In this document: positions 8,505-16,019 of the stretch, one piece after another
Position numbering within the stretch: position 1 is the stretch's first letter
Layout: the number at the start of each line of letters is the position of its first letter
Origin: Deltaproteobacteria bacterium
GTDB taxonomy: Bacteria; Myxococcota_A; UBA9160; JAFDDA01
Direction of reading: 5' to 3'
DNA length: 52,917 nucleotides
Assembly (NCBI GenBank): GCA_019311105.1
Contig: JAFDDA010000004.1
Location: 1-52,917, forward strand
Notes under the pieces: model-generated
What the model was told of the DNA's origin: nothing
Database searches by the model: none
What the model saw: the letters and a program-made list of their open reading frames with translations, nothing else
Translations under genes and position numbers: made by a program

Positions 8505-8533
8505 TTGACACTAGTGACTAGTAGTTTCTAGTT
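8505..8533 (+). promoter_or_regulatory. Promoter overlapped by repeated TetR-type operator half-sites
   Basis: TTGACA at 8505-8510 is a perfect -35 box for the + strand regulator gene. It runs straight into ACTAGT-G-ACTAGT (8510-8522), a palindrome of two self-complementary hexamers, and a third half-site TCTAGT (8527-8532) at the -10 position. The layout is that of an autoregulated TetR-family gene and would also cover the divergent dehydrogenase promoter. Confidence 0.55.
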
Positions 8534-8557
8534 TGAGCTGTTAGCATGCTGCCGTCA

Positions 8558-9142
8558 ATGGGCGAACCGACGCAGAAAGCGACCGCCGAACGGATCCTGG
8601 ACGCCGCCGAGGCGCTATTCGCAAAGCGCGGCTACGACGGAACCTCGCTCGCCGATGTGACCGATCGCGTGGGCATCCGCGGCCCCAGCCTCTACAACCA
8701 CTTCAAGAACAAGCGCGAACTCTACACGGCCATGCTCGCGCGGCGGCTCGACCCCTTCTTCGAGCTGCTCGACAATCTGGTCGCGACCCCGCCCTCGGCG
8801 GCGCGCTCGCAGGATTCGCTCGAGAGCATGCTCCGCCACCACGTCGCCCACCCGAACCTGGCGCGGCTCATCCAGCACGCGGCCCTCGCCGAAGGGGATC
8901 AGCTCGAGCTCCTGATCGAGCGCTGGTATCGCCCCTTCTTCGAGCGCGTCGGCAAGCTCTTCCCGGAGCTCACCTCGGTTTCCGACGCCCAGGCCGCCGA
9001 CGCAGCCGCGGTGATCATGGGGTTCAACAACATGATCCTCGGCTATGTGACACTGGCACCGCTGCACGGGAGGCTGCTCGACCTCGATTTCTCGAAGGAG
9101 CGGACGGTGGAATCCTACCTCCGCTTCTTGACGAAGCCGTGA
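8558..9142 (+). CDS. TetR-family transcriptional regulator
   Basis: A 194-residue regulator. Residues about 8-55 form the TetR helix-turn-helix (TAERILDAAEALFAKRGYDG, then the recognition part SLYNHFKNKRELY). The C-terminal ligand domain has the helix LSDAQAADAAAVIMGFNN-like region typical of small-molecule sensing. The ATG at 8558 is preferred because MGEPTQ leads directly into the DNA-binding domain; an in-frame ATG at 8546 adds four residues. It diverges from the dehydrogenase at 8432 and is followed by an amidohydrolase on its own strand. The tandem ACTAGT sites just upstream are its probable operator. The inducer is likely a metabolite or acyl-CoA of the neighbouring pathway (inference). 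Confidence 0.9.
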   Translation: MGEPTQKATAERILDAAEALFAKRGYDGTSLADVTDRVGIRGPSLYNHFKNKRELYTAMLARRLDPFFELLDNLVATPPSAARSQDSLESMLRHHVAHPNLARLIQHAALAEGDQLELLIERWYRPFFERVGKLFPELTSVSDAQAADAAAVIMGFNNMILGYVTLAPLHGRLLDLDFSKERTVESYLRFLTKP

Positions 9143-9236
9143 CGTGACTTCGGTTCGTGATGAGCCGTGGCGTGACGGCGACCCGAAGCGACCGATCAAA
9201 CCCGCGCGGCCGGGCGGCGCAGGCGTGAAGGAAACC

Positions 9237-10934
9237 ATGACGTACGACATCGCGATTCTCGGTGGCCAGGTGGTGGACGGAACCGGTGCGGCACCGGTGC
9301 GGGCCGACGTGGCCATCTCGGGGGATCGCATCGCGCGCGTCGCGGCGCCGGGCGAGCTGGAGGGACAAGCCACCCGCACGATCGACGCCACGGGCAAGCT
9401 CGTGACACCGGGCTTCATCGACATCCACACCCACCTCGACGCCCAGGTGATGTGGGATCCCGTGGTCAGCTCGCCGTGCTGGCATGGCATCACCTCGGTC
9501 GTGATGGGCAACTGCGGCCTGAGCCTCGCCCCCGCCTCCGCGGAGAAGCTCGAGTTCCTGGTGAAGACGCTCGAATCGGTGGAGGACATCCCCGCCGATG
9601 CCATCCTGGCCGGAAGTCGCTTCAGCGGTGGATCGTTTGGAGATTATCTCGACGTGCTCGATGGGCTTCCGCTCGGGATCAACCTGGCGACGCTGGTCGG
9701 CCACGTGGCGGTCCGCTACGAGGTGATGGGCGAGCGCAGCATGGAGCGCACCCCCGCCACCGAGAGCGAGATCGAGCAGATGTGCGCGCTCGTGGACGCC
9801 GGCATTCGCGACGGCGCCTTCGGCTTCAGCACCTCGCGCTCGCTGCTTCATACGACGCCAGACGAACGCCACGTGCCCGGCACTTTCGCCGAGACGGAAG
9901 AGCTGCTCGCCCTCGGCAAGGTGCTCGAACGCCACGGCCGCGGCGTCTACGGCTCGGTCCCGGCGGTGGAGCTGGGAGATGCCGAGCTCCACCGCAAGGA
10001 GATCGCGTGGATGCGGGAGGTCTCGATCGCCACGGGGCGGCCGTTCACCTTCGCCGTGGTCCAGAACCGCGAGAACCCCGGGCTCTACCGCGAGATCCTC
10101 GATCAGGTCGCCGAGGCGAACCGGGCCGGCGCGCGGCTGCACCCCCAGACGGAGGTTCGCTCGATCGGCGTCGTGGTCGGCCTCGCCAACATCACGCCCT
10201 TCGATCAGAGCCTCGCATGGCTGACGCTCAAGGAGCTGACGCTCGACGAACGGCTCGCGGCCCTGCGCGACCCGGAACGACGCAGCCTGCTCGTCCGAGA
10301 GGGGAACGAGGCTTCGGGCGAGGCGCAGCTCTCGCTGATCCATCATCTGCGGCTCGAGGATGGCAACGCGCGCTACGACTTCTCACCCGAGCAGAGCCTG
10401 TGGGCGATGGCCCAGGAGCGCGGCGTCACCCCGGCCGATCTCTTCATCGACATGGAGCTCGAGAGCCAAGGCAACGCCTGGTTCATCTTCCCCTTCGCGA
10501 ACTTCGAGCTCGACGTCGTGGGCGAGATGCTGGCCCGGCCCGAGATGCTGCTCGGCCTCGCCGACTCGGGCGCCCACGTCGGGCAGATCTGCGATACCAG
10601 CTTCTCGACCTTCTTCTTGCGCTACTGGGTACACGAGCAGGGCCTCTTCTCCGTCGGGGATGGAATCCGTAAGCTCACCTCCGAGCCGGCCGGATTCTTC
10701 GGGATCGAGGATCGCGGCGTGCTGCGCGAGGGGATGTACGCGGACCTGAACGTCTTCGCCCTCGACGCGCTGCGAGTCGGGCTCCCCGAGTTCACCCACG
10801 ATCTGCCGGCCGGTGCCGGGCGCTTCATCCAGAAGGCCACGGGCTTCGACTACACCCTGGTCAACGGCGAGGTCTTCATGGAGAAGGGCGAGCACGCCGG
10901 CGGCCTGGCCGGCCGGCTCCTGCGGGCGAGCTAG
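9237..10934 (+). CDS. Amidohydrolase, N-acyl-D-amino-acid deacylase-like
   Basis: A 565-residue metal-dependent amidohydrolase. The N-terminal beta part (YDIAILGGQVVDGTG, DVAISGDRIARV) leads to the metal motif PGFIDIHTHLDAQ. It is followed by SSPCWHGITSVVMGNCGLS, diagnostic of the D-aminoacylase branch. The C-terminal motif LADSGAHVGQICD supplies the catalytic Asp region, and GVLREGMYADLNVF closes the barrel-associated beta domain. Relatives remove acyl groups from D-amino acids or hydrolyse related amides; substrate here unknown. I chose the ATG at 9237, preceded by AAGGAAACC; the frame extends to 9144 but that part is Arg/Pro-rich. It follows the TetR gene by 94 bases, so it may be co-transcribed with it. 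Confidence 0.88.
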   Translation: MTYDIAILGGQVVDGTGAAPVRADVAISGDRIARVAAPGELEGQATRTIDATGKLVTPGFIDIHTHLDAQVMWDPVVSSPCWHGITSVVMGNCGLSLAPASAEKLEFLVKTLESVEDIPADAILAGSRFSGGSFGDYLDVLDGLPLGINLATLVGHVAVRYEVMGERSMERTPATESEIEQMCALVDAGIRDGAFGFSTSRSLLHTTPDERHVPGTFAETEELLALGKVLERHGRGVYGSVPAVELGDAELHRKEIAWMREVSIATGRPFTFAVVQNRENPGLYREILDQVAEANRAGARLHPQTEVRSIGVVVGLANITPFDQSLAWLTLKELTLDERLAALRDPERRSLLVREGNEASGEAQLSLIHHLRLEDGNARYDFSPEQSLWAMAQERGVTPADLFIDMELESQGNAWFIFPFANFELDVVGEMLARPEMLLGLADSGAHVGQICDTSFSTFFLRYWVHEQGLFSVGDGIRKLTSEPAGFFGIEDRGVLREGMYADLNVFALDALRVGLPEFTHDLPAGAGRFIQKATGFDYTLVNGEVFMEKGEHAGGLAGRLLRAS

Positions 10935-10958
10935 CCCGGCGCGCGGGCGGCCCCCCGC

Positions 10959-11045
10959 TCAGGCCTCGATGTCGTCGCCACCCTTCCTCTTGAAGCCACC
11001 GGCGGCGGCGGCGACCAGGGCGAGGGTCGCCGGGGCGTGACGCGT
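10959..11045 (-). pseudogene. Short protein-like tail after the P450 stop
   Basis: Right after the P450 stop codon the same minus-strand frame continues for 28 codons (LALVAAAAGGFKRKGGDDIEA at its end) to a TGA at 10959. It looks like the last membrane helix and cytoplasmic tail of a transporter. There is no start codon of its own. A remnant of a lost gene is possible, but a frame this short is expected by chance in this composition. Confidence 0.15.
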
Positions 11046-12215
11046 CTACGCCGCCGGGCGAAGCTCGACCTTTACGGACGCCGGTGCGCCGAAGCCGTCC
11101 AGCTCCGGCATGTGCGGGTCGCACAGCGAGATGCCGTCGAGGTGCCGCAGCATGGAGGCCACGGCGATCCGCCCCTCCATGCGAGCCAAGCTCGCACCGA
11201 GGCAGCTGTGGATCCCCAGGCCGAAGGCCAGGTGCGCGTTCGGCTTCCGATCCGGGATGAACTCTCCGGCGCGATCGAAGACCGTTTCGTCACGGTTCGC
11301 CGAAGCGATGAGCGGAAGGATCAAGTCGCCCTTCGAGATCGGCTGGCCGGCGATCTCCAGATCTCTCGACGCCTTTCGCAGCGTGGCCTTGAAGGGCGAA
11401 TGAAAGCGAAGCGTCTCTTCGATGAAATCTGGAATCAGATCGGGAGACGATTTGAGTCGATCGAAGAGTTCGGGGCGTTCGTCGAACATGCGCACACAGC
11501 CGACGATGAGGCTCGTCGTCGTCTCGTTGCCCGCGATCAGCAACAGGAAGCAGAACATCAGCAGTTCGCCGTCGGTCAGTCGCCCCTCTTCGGTGTCGAC
11601 GTAGACGAGATCGGACAACAGATGCTTTCGGGGTGTCTCGCGAATGCTGGCGATGCGCTCCAGGAAGTAGGCGCTCATCTCGCCGCCGGCCGCGATGGCC
11701 GCCGGGCTCGGGGTCCCGAGCAGGATTTCGCCGATGTCGGTGAAGATCGTGTCCGACCAACGCTTGAACTCGACGAAGTCGCCGTCTTCGACCCCGAGCA
11801 TCGTCGCGATGACGCCCACGGGCAGCGGAGCCGCGAACGCTGTGATGAGATCGCCATCCTCGCTTGCCGCGAACTTCTTCATCAAGGCTTCACAACGAGC
11901 CTCGATCTGGTCTGCCTGCGCGTCGATCTGGCGCGGGGTAAAGGCGCTACTCACCAGCGCCCGCAGGCGATCGTGGACGGGCGGATCCGTGAAGAGCATG
12001 GTGGTCGTCGAGGTCTCGTCTTGCTGCATCCGTTGCGAGACCTCGGACGAGAAGTCGGTATGCGCCTTCAGGACGTGACGCACGTCTTCGTAGCGGGCCA
12101 CCCGCCAGGGCTCGCCTTCGTCTCTCGAGACCGGCCGGTTCGCGCGCAGTTCTTCGTACTCGGCGTAGATCTCGGGCCCGGTGGGAGGGCTTTCGGTATC
12201 CGCTTCTTCGCTCAT
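11046..12215 (-). CDS. Cytochrome P450 monooxygenase
   Basis: A 389-residue soluble bacterial P450. The I-helix oxygen-activation motif is LLIAGNETTTS, the ExxR pair lies in EETLRFHSP, and the heme loop is AFGLGIHSCLGASLAR with the axial ligand Cys338. The length and lack of a membrane anchor match class I enzymes that use a ferredoxin, but no ferredoxin or reductase gene is adjacent. I start at the ATG at 12215; the frame continues to 12284 without conserved sequence. It lies 111 bases downstream of a ferritin-like diiron protein gene on the same strand, so the two may be co-expressed. Likely substrates are terpenoids, steroids or fatty acids (inference from the family). Confidence 0.93.
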   Translation of the reverse strand: MSEEADTESPPTGPEIYAEYEELRANRPVSRDEGEPWRVARYEDVRHVLKAHTDFSSEVSQRMQQDETSTTTMLFTDPPVHDRLRALVSSAFTPRQIDAQADQIEARCEALMKKFAASEDGDLITAFAAPLPVGVIATMLGVEDGDFVEFKRWSDTIFTDIGEILLGTPSPAAIAAGGEMSAYFLERIASIRETPRKHLLSDLVYVDTEEGRLTDGELLMFCFLLLIAGNETTTSLIVGCVRMFDERPELFDRLKSSPDLIPDFIEETLRFHSPFKATLRKASRDLEIAGQPISKGDLILPLIASANRDETVFDRAGEFIPDRKPNAHLAFGLGIHSCLGASLARMEGRIAVASMLRHLDGISLCDPHMPELDGFGAPASVKVELRPAA

Positions 12216-12326
12216 GTCGTCTTGGTTCCCTTCGCCAAGCCGTGCGGATGTAGCACTGGCTGGGGCCGTCGAGGGGCGCGCCATCGGAGCCTAGCCCTTC
12301 CGATCCAAGACTATTCAGTGGTGCGA

Positions 12327-13310
12327 TCAGACGTCGAAGCCCAGCTCGCGATACCCGGGAGCGACGCGGTCGGTGACGAGACCGACGCGCTGGAGCTGCG
12401 GAACCACGTAGTCATCGAACATCCGGGGGCCCGTGTTGGCGAACTCGGGATCGTTTGCCTTTGCCCCGATCTCCGCCATCGCTTCGTCGTAGTCGATCCC
12501 GACCTCGCTGTAGACCAGCTTGCGCGACGACAGGATGCCACCACCGCCCGTAGTCTCCGTATCTCCGCCACCGCCCACGAGCAGCCGAACCGCCCCCAGC
12601 GCGAAGTCTTCGACGCGCTCGCGGTCGGGATCCGGCATGCGAGGAAGCTCTTCCTTCATGTAGATCAGGCCATAGGATACGTGGCGCGCCTCGTCCTGCG
12701 CGGTCAGCTCGACAACATTTCGCAGCAGATCGTCCTGGGTGCTCTCCTTCATCGACTTGAAGGTGCCCATCGCGAGGCTCTCGGTAATGACCTGCATCCC
12801 CACGCACTTCATCTGCCAGAGGTCCGCCTGGAGGATCGCGTTGAGGACCTTGTGCAGCGAAGGCTCGATGGAATAGACCTGGTCGAGCCGCGTGATGTAG
12901 CGGTGGAACACCTCGACGTGGCGAGCCTCGTCGACGACCTGCGTGGCGGCATAGAGCTTTCCGTCGATGTCCGGGACGGCCTCGATGAGCTGGCCGCAAC
13001 AGAGCAGCGCACCCTGCTCGCCGTGCAGGAACTGGGAGAGCGTCCAGGCGGAGCGACGCGCCGCAAACTGCTCTCGCTTCTCGTCCGAGAGCGCCTTGAC
13101 GAAGTCGTATTTGGGAAAGCGCTCTCCGGTCGGATCCAGGATGTCGCCGACCCCTTCCTTGTTGATCTCGAGCTCCCACGGGATGTCGGTCGCAGCATTC
13201 CACTGCTCCTTCTTCGCCGTCTCGTAGAGGCTCCGGAGAGCCTTTATGTTGCTCTCGTAGTCGAACTTCCAGAGGGTTGTTAGGGGAGTGACGATTTCTT
13301 CGAGGGACAT
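12327..13310 (-). CDS. Ferritin-like (diiron) protein, R2/AurF-like superfamily
   Basis: A 327-residue helical protein. The diiron ligands are visible as Glu in FLHGEQGAL, the Glu and His of VDEARHVEVFHRY, Glu in VITESLAMGTF, and the Glu and His of QDEARHVSYGL. The two ExxRH repeats spaced about 100 residues apart are typical of ferritin-like oxygenases and R2-type proteins. The start at the ATG at 13310 follows GGTG-poor sequence, but MSLEEIV is the first natural N-terminus; the frame is open to 13388. It is the first gene of a possible unit with the downstream P450. Together they suggest oxidative tailoring of a common substrate. Specific activity unknown. Confidence 0.8.
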   Translation of the reverse strand: MSLEEIVTPLTTLWKFDYESNIKALRSLYETAKKEQWNAATDIPWELEINKEGVGDILDPTGERFPKYDFVKALSDEKREQFAARRSAWTLSQFLHGEQGALLCCGQLIEAVPDIDGKLYAATQVVDEARHVEVFHRYITRLDQVYSIEPSLHKVLNAILQADLWQMKCVGMQVITESLAMGTFKSMKESTQDDLLRNVVELTAQDEARHVSYGLIYMKEELPRMPDPDRERVEDFALGAVRLLVGGGGDTETTGGGGILSSRKLVYSEVGIDYDEAMAEIGAKANDPEFANTGPRMFDDYVVPQLQRVGLVTDRVAPGYRELGFDV

Positions 13311-13566
13311 GGCGTCTCCATCCGGGCTGAGCCGTGGGGTTTCATTACGAGGGCCGGAACACGAGCCGGCCTGTCGCCTAGTTAGCATCTGTAAGCGAGT
13401 GGAAGAAGAGGGCGGGAGCCCGGACTCGAGTCGGGTGGCGGTCGAGAGCTGTCATAGTGCCCCACCCTGCAGCGTTTGAGTTGCAACGCCTCAGCGCAAC
13501 CCGACGTCAGGCGCCACTCGTCGATGGGGACCGCTCTTGCGGACAGAATGTCGCAGTTCGGAATTA
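13311..13566. other. Intergenic region without a recognisable gene
   Basis: About 255 bases between the start of the ferritin-like gene and the terminator at 13567. It should hold the promoter for the minus-strand ferritin/P450 unit. I see no convincing -35/-10 pair, no repeat and no protein-like frame. Confidence 0.5.
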
Positions 13567-13584
13567 AACTTCAGAATCGAAGTT
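13567..13584 (-). terminator. Probable intrinsic terminator
   Basis: AACTTC (13567-13572) and GAAGTT (13579-13584) form a six-base stem around a six-base loop. On the minus strand it is followed by TTAATT. It lies about 15 bases after the stop of the minus-strand gene at 13600, the expected place for a terminator. The stem is A+T-rich in an otherwise G+C-rich region, which makes it conspicuous. Confidence 0.5.
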
Positions 13585-13599
13585 CAGTGTTGATGCGGG

Positions 13600-14046
13600 C
13601 TAGAGGAGCTGTGCCCGGGCGAAGCCCCAGAAGAGCACGAGGAAGCCGCCCACCTCGGCGAAGATCAGTGCGGCCATGAAGACCGCAACGGCGGTCTGGG
13701 AAGAACCCCCGGCGCCACCCTCTCGGATGGCAGCGAACACGTTGTCGGTATCGCGCAGCGCACCGTGCAGCATGTAGTTGAAGATGGCGAGTCCGAAGAA
13801 GAGGAGGGGCAGAGCCGTAGCGACGAGCTCGACACCCTCGGAGAGATCGGACAACTCGACGAAGCGCGAGATCAACAGCGCCGCGAAGCTGTAGAGCAAG
13901 GATGCGCGGTGCGCGATGTCGACATAGGGGTGGGCAAGGGCATCTGCGCTCTTGCGAATCTGGTCGTACTTCCAGATGCCACAGATCAGTGCGTTGAGAA
14001 AGAAGACCCCTGCGGCCAATACCGCGAGCTTCGCAGCCGGTTCCAT
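13600..14046 (-). CDS. Small four-helix membrane protein of unknown function
   Basis: A 148-residue protein with about four hydrophobic segments: LAVLAAGVFFLNALICGIW at the N-terminus, LLYSFAALLISRFV, ATALPLLFFGLAIFNYML, and MAALIFAEVGGFLVLFWGFA near the end. A polar loop HGALRDTDNVFAAI lies between the last two. AAGGAGGTG, a near-perfect ribosome binding site, precedes the ATG at 14046, so it is well expressed. I do not recognise the family. It stands alone on the minus strand between the ferritin-like gene and a histidine kinase. Confidence 0.75.
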   Translation of the reverse strand: MEPAAKLAVLAAGVFFLNALICGIWKYDQIRKSADALAHPYVDIAHRASLLYSFAALLISRFVELSDLSEGVELVATALPLLFFGLAIFNYMLHGALRDTDNVFAAIREGGAGGSSQTAVAVFMAALIFAEVGGFLVLFWGFARAQLL

Positions 14047-14179
14047 CGCTCACCTCCTTCGTCCCACATTCTGCCGCAGTCACACGGCCCTGGGCCATCA
14101 ATGCCCGCAGTGTTCGTGGCCGGGCCGCGCGATCGAGCCGCTCGATCCCTGGGCTGGAGTGGCGTCGCGGATCTGGCGC

Positions 14180-15757
14180 TCAGCCGTGGTCGAGAACCTT
14201 CCGAACCGTCGTGAGCAGAACGCGGGGAGCGAAGGGCTTCTCCAGGATCTCCGCTCGCTCGTCTCCGATCGCCGCGAGCGATCCCTGTGTTGCATAGCCC
14301 GACATGAAGATCACCTTCGTGCCGGGATGATCGATCTGCAGGCGCCGCACCATTTCAGGCCCGGAGAGGCGTGGCATCACGACGTCGGTGATGACCAGGT
14401 CGATCTCCCCGACGTTCTGGCCGATGAGGTCGAGGGCCTCGGCTCCATCGGCGGCGGTGATCACCCGGTAGCCACGCTGGCTCAGCATGCTCTCGACCAG
14501 ATTCCGGATGGCCTCCTCGTCTTCCGCAACCAGGATCGTCTCGTGGCCGCGGAGGGATATCGAGGGCACCGCCGGAGCAGCAAGGGTCACGGGCTTCGCA
14601 GCGATCACGGGAAGGTGGACCTGCACTGAGGTTCCTTGGCCGATCGAGCTCTGGATCAACGCACCGCCTCCGCACTGTTCCGCGATGGCGTGAACCGTTG
14701 CGAGGCCGAGGCCCGAGCCGGCACCGGGGGTCTTCGTGGTGAAGAAGGGTTCGAACGCGCGGTCGATCTCCTCCTGGCTCATCCCTTCACCGGAATCGCC
14801 GACCCGGATCACCGCGTATTCTCCCGCTGCCAGGCCGGGCAGCTCGCTCGACTCCGCATGCAGGCAACGCTCGAGAACCACCTCGAGGTGGCCTCCGCCC
14901 GGCATGGCATCCCTCGCGTTCACACACAGGTTGATGACGAGCTGCTCGATCTGGGAGGGGTCCGCCTTCACCGTGATGGGTCCCTCACCGAGTTTCATGG
15001 CAAAGTCGATGTCCTCTCCGATCAGCCGGCCCAGGAGGCCGTCGAGCCCGCTCAACAGCTCGACCAGATCCGTAGGCTTGGGCTGGATGGGCTGGCCGCG
15101 GCTGAAGGTCAATAGCTGACGGGTCAGCGCGGCGGCTCGCTCACCAGCCGCCTGGATCTCCGCCGCCCGCTCTGCCTGATCCATCGCGTCCAGGCTTTGG
15201 AGCTCGCTCTGGAGAAGCTCGGCGTGGCTGAGGATGACGACGAGCAGGTTGTTGAAATCGTGGGCGATCCCGCCGGCGAGGCGCCCCACGGCCTCCAGCC
15301 GCTGCGCCCGGCGAAGCTCTTGTTCGAGTCGCTTGCGTTCGCCGATTTCCCGCCATACGACGTGAAGCACCCGGCGTTGGTCGCGATAGACGGGTGTCAG
15401 CAATACCTCGACGGTAAAGCACTCCCCGTCCGCGCGTTCGTGCTCCCACTCGAATCGATGACCGCCTTGCTCGAAGGCGATCTTCATCATCTCGTCTGCC
15501 TTCTCGAAGGACTCGCGGCCATCGGGCTGTCTGGGCGGGGAGAACTCACCGGGGTGGGCCCTCAGGGTTCCCTTCTCCCCGCCACCCGAGTAGCGCGCGA
15601 GCAGCGCCCGCTTGTCGGGAAACCGCAGCATCTCGGCCGCGGCGGGGTTGCAATCGACGAACCGATCACCCTCGATGACGAGGATCGCATCCGGTGAGTG
15701 CTCGAAGAGCTCTCTATAGGGGTCGTTACCGTCAGCCAACTTCGTCCCCCAGGTCAT
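14180..15757 (-). CDS. PAS-containing hybrid histidine kinase with C-terminal receiver
   Basis: A 525-residue sensor kinase without membrane segments. Residues about 12-140 are a PAS/PAC domain (LFEHSPDAILVIEGDRFVDC). The dimerisation motif GRLAGGIAHDFNNLLVV places the phosphorylated His at 166. The ATPase has the N-box VINLCVNARDAMP and the G-box motifs VGDSGEGMS and GAGSGLGLATV. A receiver domain from about residue 400 (ETILVAEDEEAIRNLVES) has its phospho-acceptor at Asp458 in VITDVVMP. It is likely cytoplasmic and senses an internal signal through PAS, passing phosphate His to Asp. The ATG overlaps the TGA of an upstream broken reading frame as ATGA. No partner regulator is nearby. Confidence 0.93.
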   Translation of the reverse strand: MTWGTKLADGNDPYRELFEHSPDAILVIEGDRFVDCNPAAAEMLRFPDKRALLARYSGGGEKGTLRAHPGEFSPPRQPDGRESFEKADEMMKIAFEQGGHRFEWEHERADGECFTVEVLLTPVYRDQRRVLHVVWREIGERKRLEQELRRAQRLEAVGRLAGGIAHDFNNLLVVILSHAELLQSELQSLDAMDQAERAAEIQAAGERAAALTRQLLTFSRGQPIQPKPTDLVELLSGLDGLLGRLIGEDIDFAMKLGEGPITVKADPSQIEQLVINLCVNARDAMPGGGHLEVVLERCLHAESSELPGLAAGEYAVIRVGDSGEGMSQEEIDRAFEPFFTTKTPGAGSGLGLATVHAIAEQCGGGALIQSSIGQGTSVQVHLPVIAAKPVTLAAPAVPSISLRGHETILVAEDEEAIRNLVESMLSQRGYRVITAADGAEALDLIGQNVGEIDLVITDVVMPRLSGPEMVRRLQIDHPGTKVIFMSGYATQGSLAAIGDERAEILEKPFAPRVLLTTVRKVLDHG

Positions 15758-15936
15758 AGTACATCAAGCGTGCGGAGGTGGACCTCCCCCCCCCCGGACG
15801 GGTCATCGAGCGTCGCCAGGATCACGATCGAGGCCTTGCCGGCATCGTTGGCCTTCAGGGTCACTCGTTCCGCTCCCTCTTCACCGTAGGGTGTTCCCCT
15901 GTCGAGATACCGCCAGCCCCTCCCGCGGATCTGCAG
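15754..15936 (-). pseudogene. 3' gene remnant truncated at a repeat copy
   Basis: The minus-strand frame reads a convincing protein end: GRGWRYLDRGTPYGEEGAER, then VTLKANDAGKASIVILATLD and HLRTLDVL, stopping at 15754 with TGA overlapping the kinase ATG. It resembles the C-terminus of a secreted or beta-rich protein. The frame runs back exactly to the left edge of the repeat copy at 15933, and beyond the repeat lies a different gene, so the 5' part is gone. The frame contains a run of ten G (15786-15795). I do not recognise the family. Confidence 0.5.
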
Positions 15937-16017
15937 ATAGGAAGTTCAAGCTGCGTTCTTGCACCCGACCCGAGTAGGGGCGTCATGAGAAACCCCTGCG
16001 GAGAGCCGCAAACGGGC
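15933..16017 (+). repeat. Intergenic repeat copy A (seven-copy family)
   Basis: First of seven about 85-bp repeats, all on the + strand. It contains the AAGTTCAAGCTGCGTTCTTG block, a CCC-GAGTA-GGG hairpin at 15972-15980 or so, AAACCCCTGCGG, and a TGCGG-AGAG-CCGCA hairpin near the right end. Its right end touches the stop codon of the minus-strand gene at 16020; its left end abuts a truncated gene fragment. Confidence 0.85.
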
Positions 16018-16019
16018 GG

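Noticed and set aside
10959..11045. Stop-codon readthrough extending the P450
   Set aside because: P450 C-termini end where this one does, and a 28-codon open stretch after a stop is expected by chance at this composition.
11037..13283. A 748-codon + strand open frame
   Set aside because: It is the complement of the P450 and ferritin-like genes, which have clear catalytic motifs; the + frame has none.
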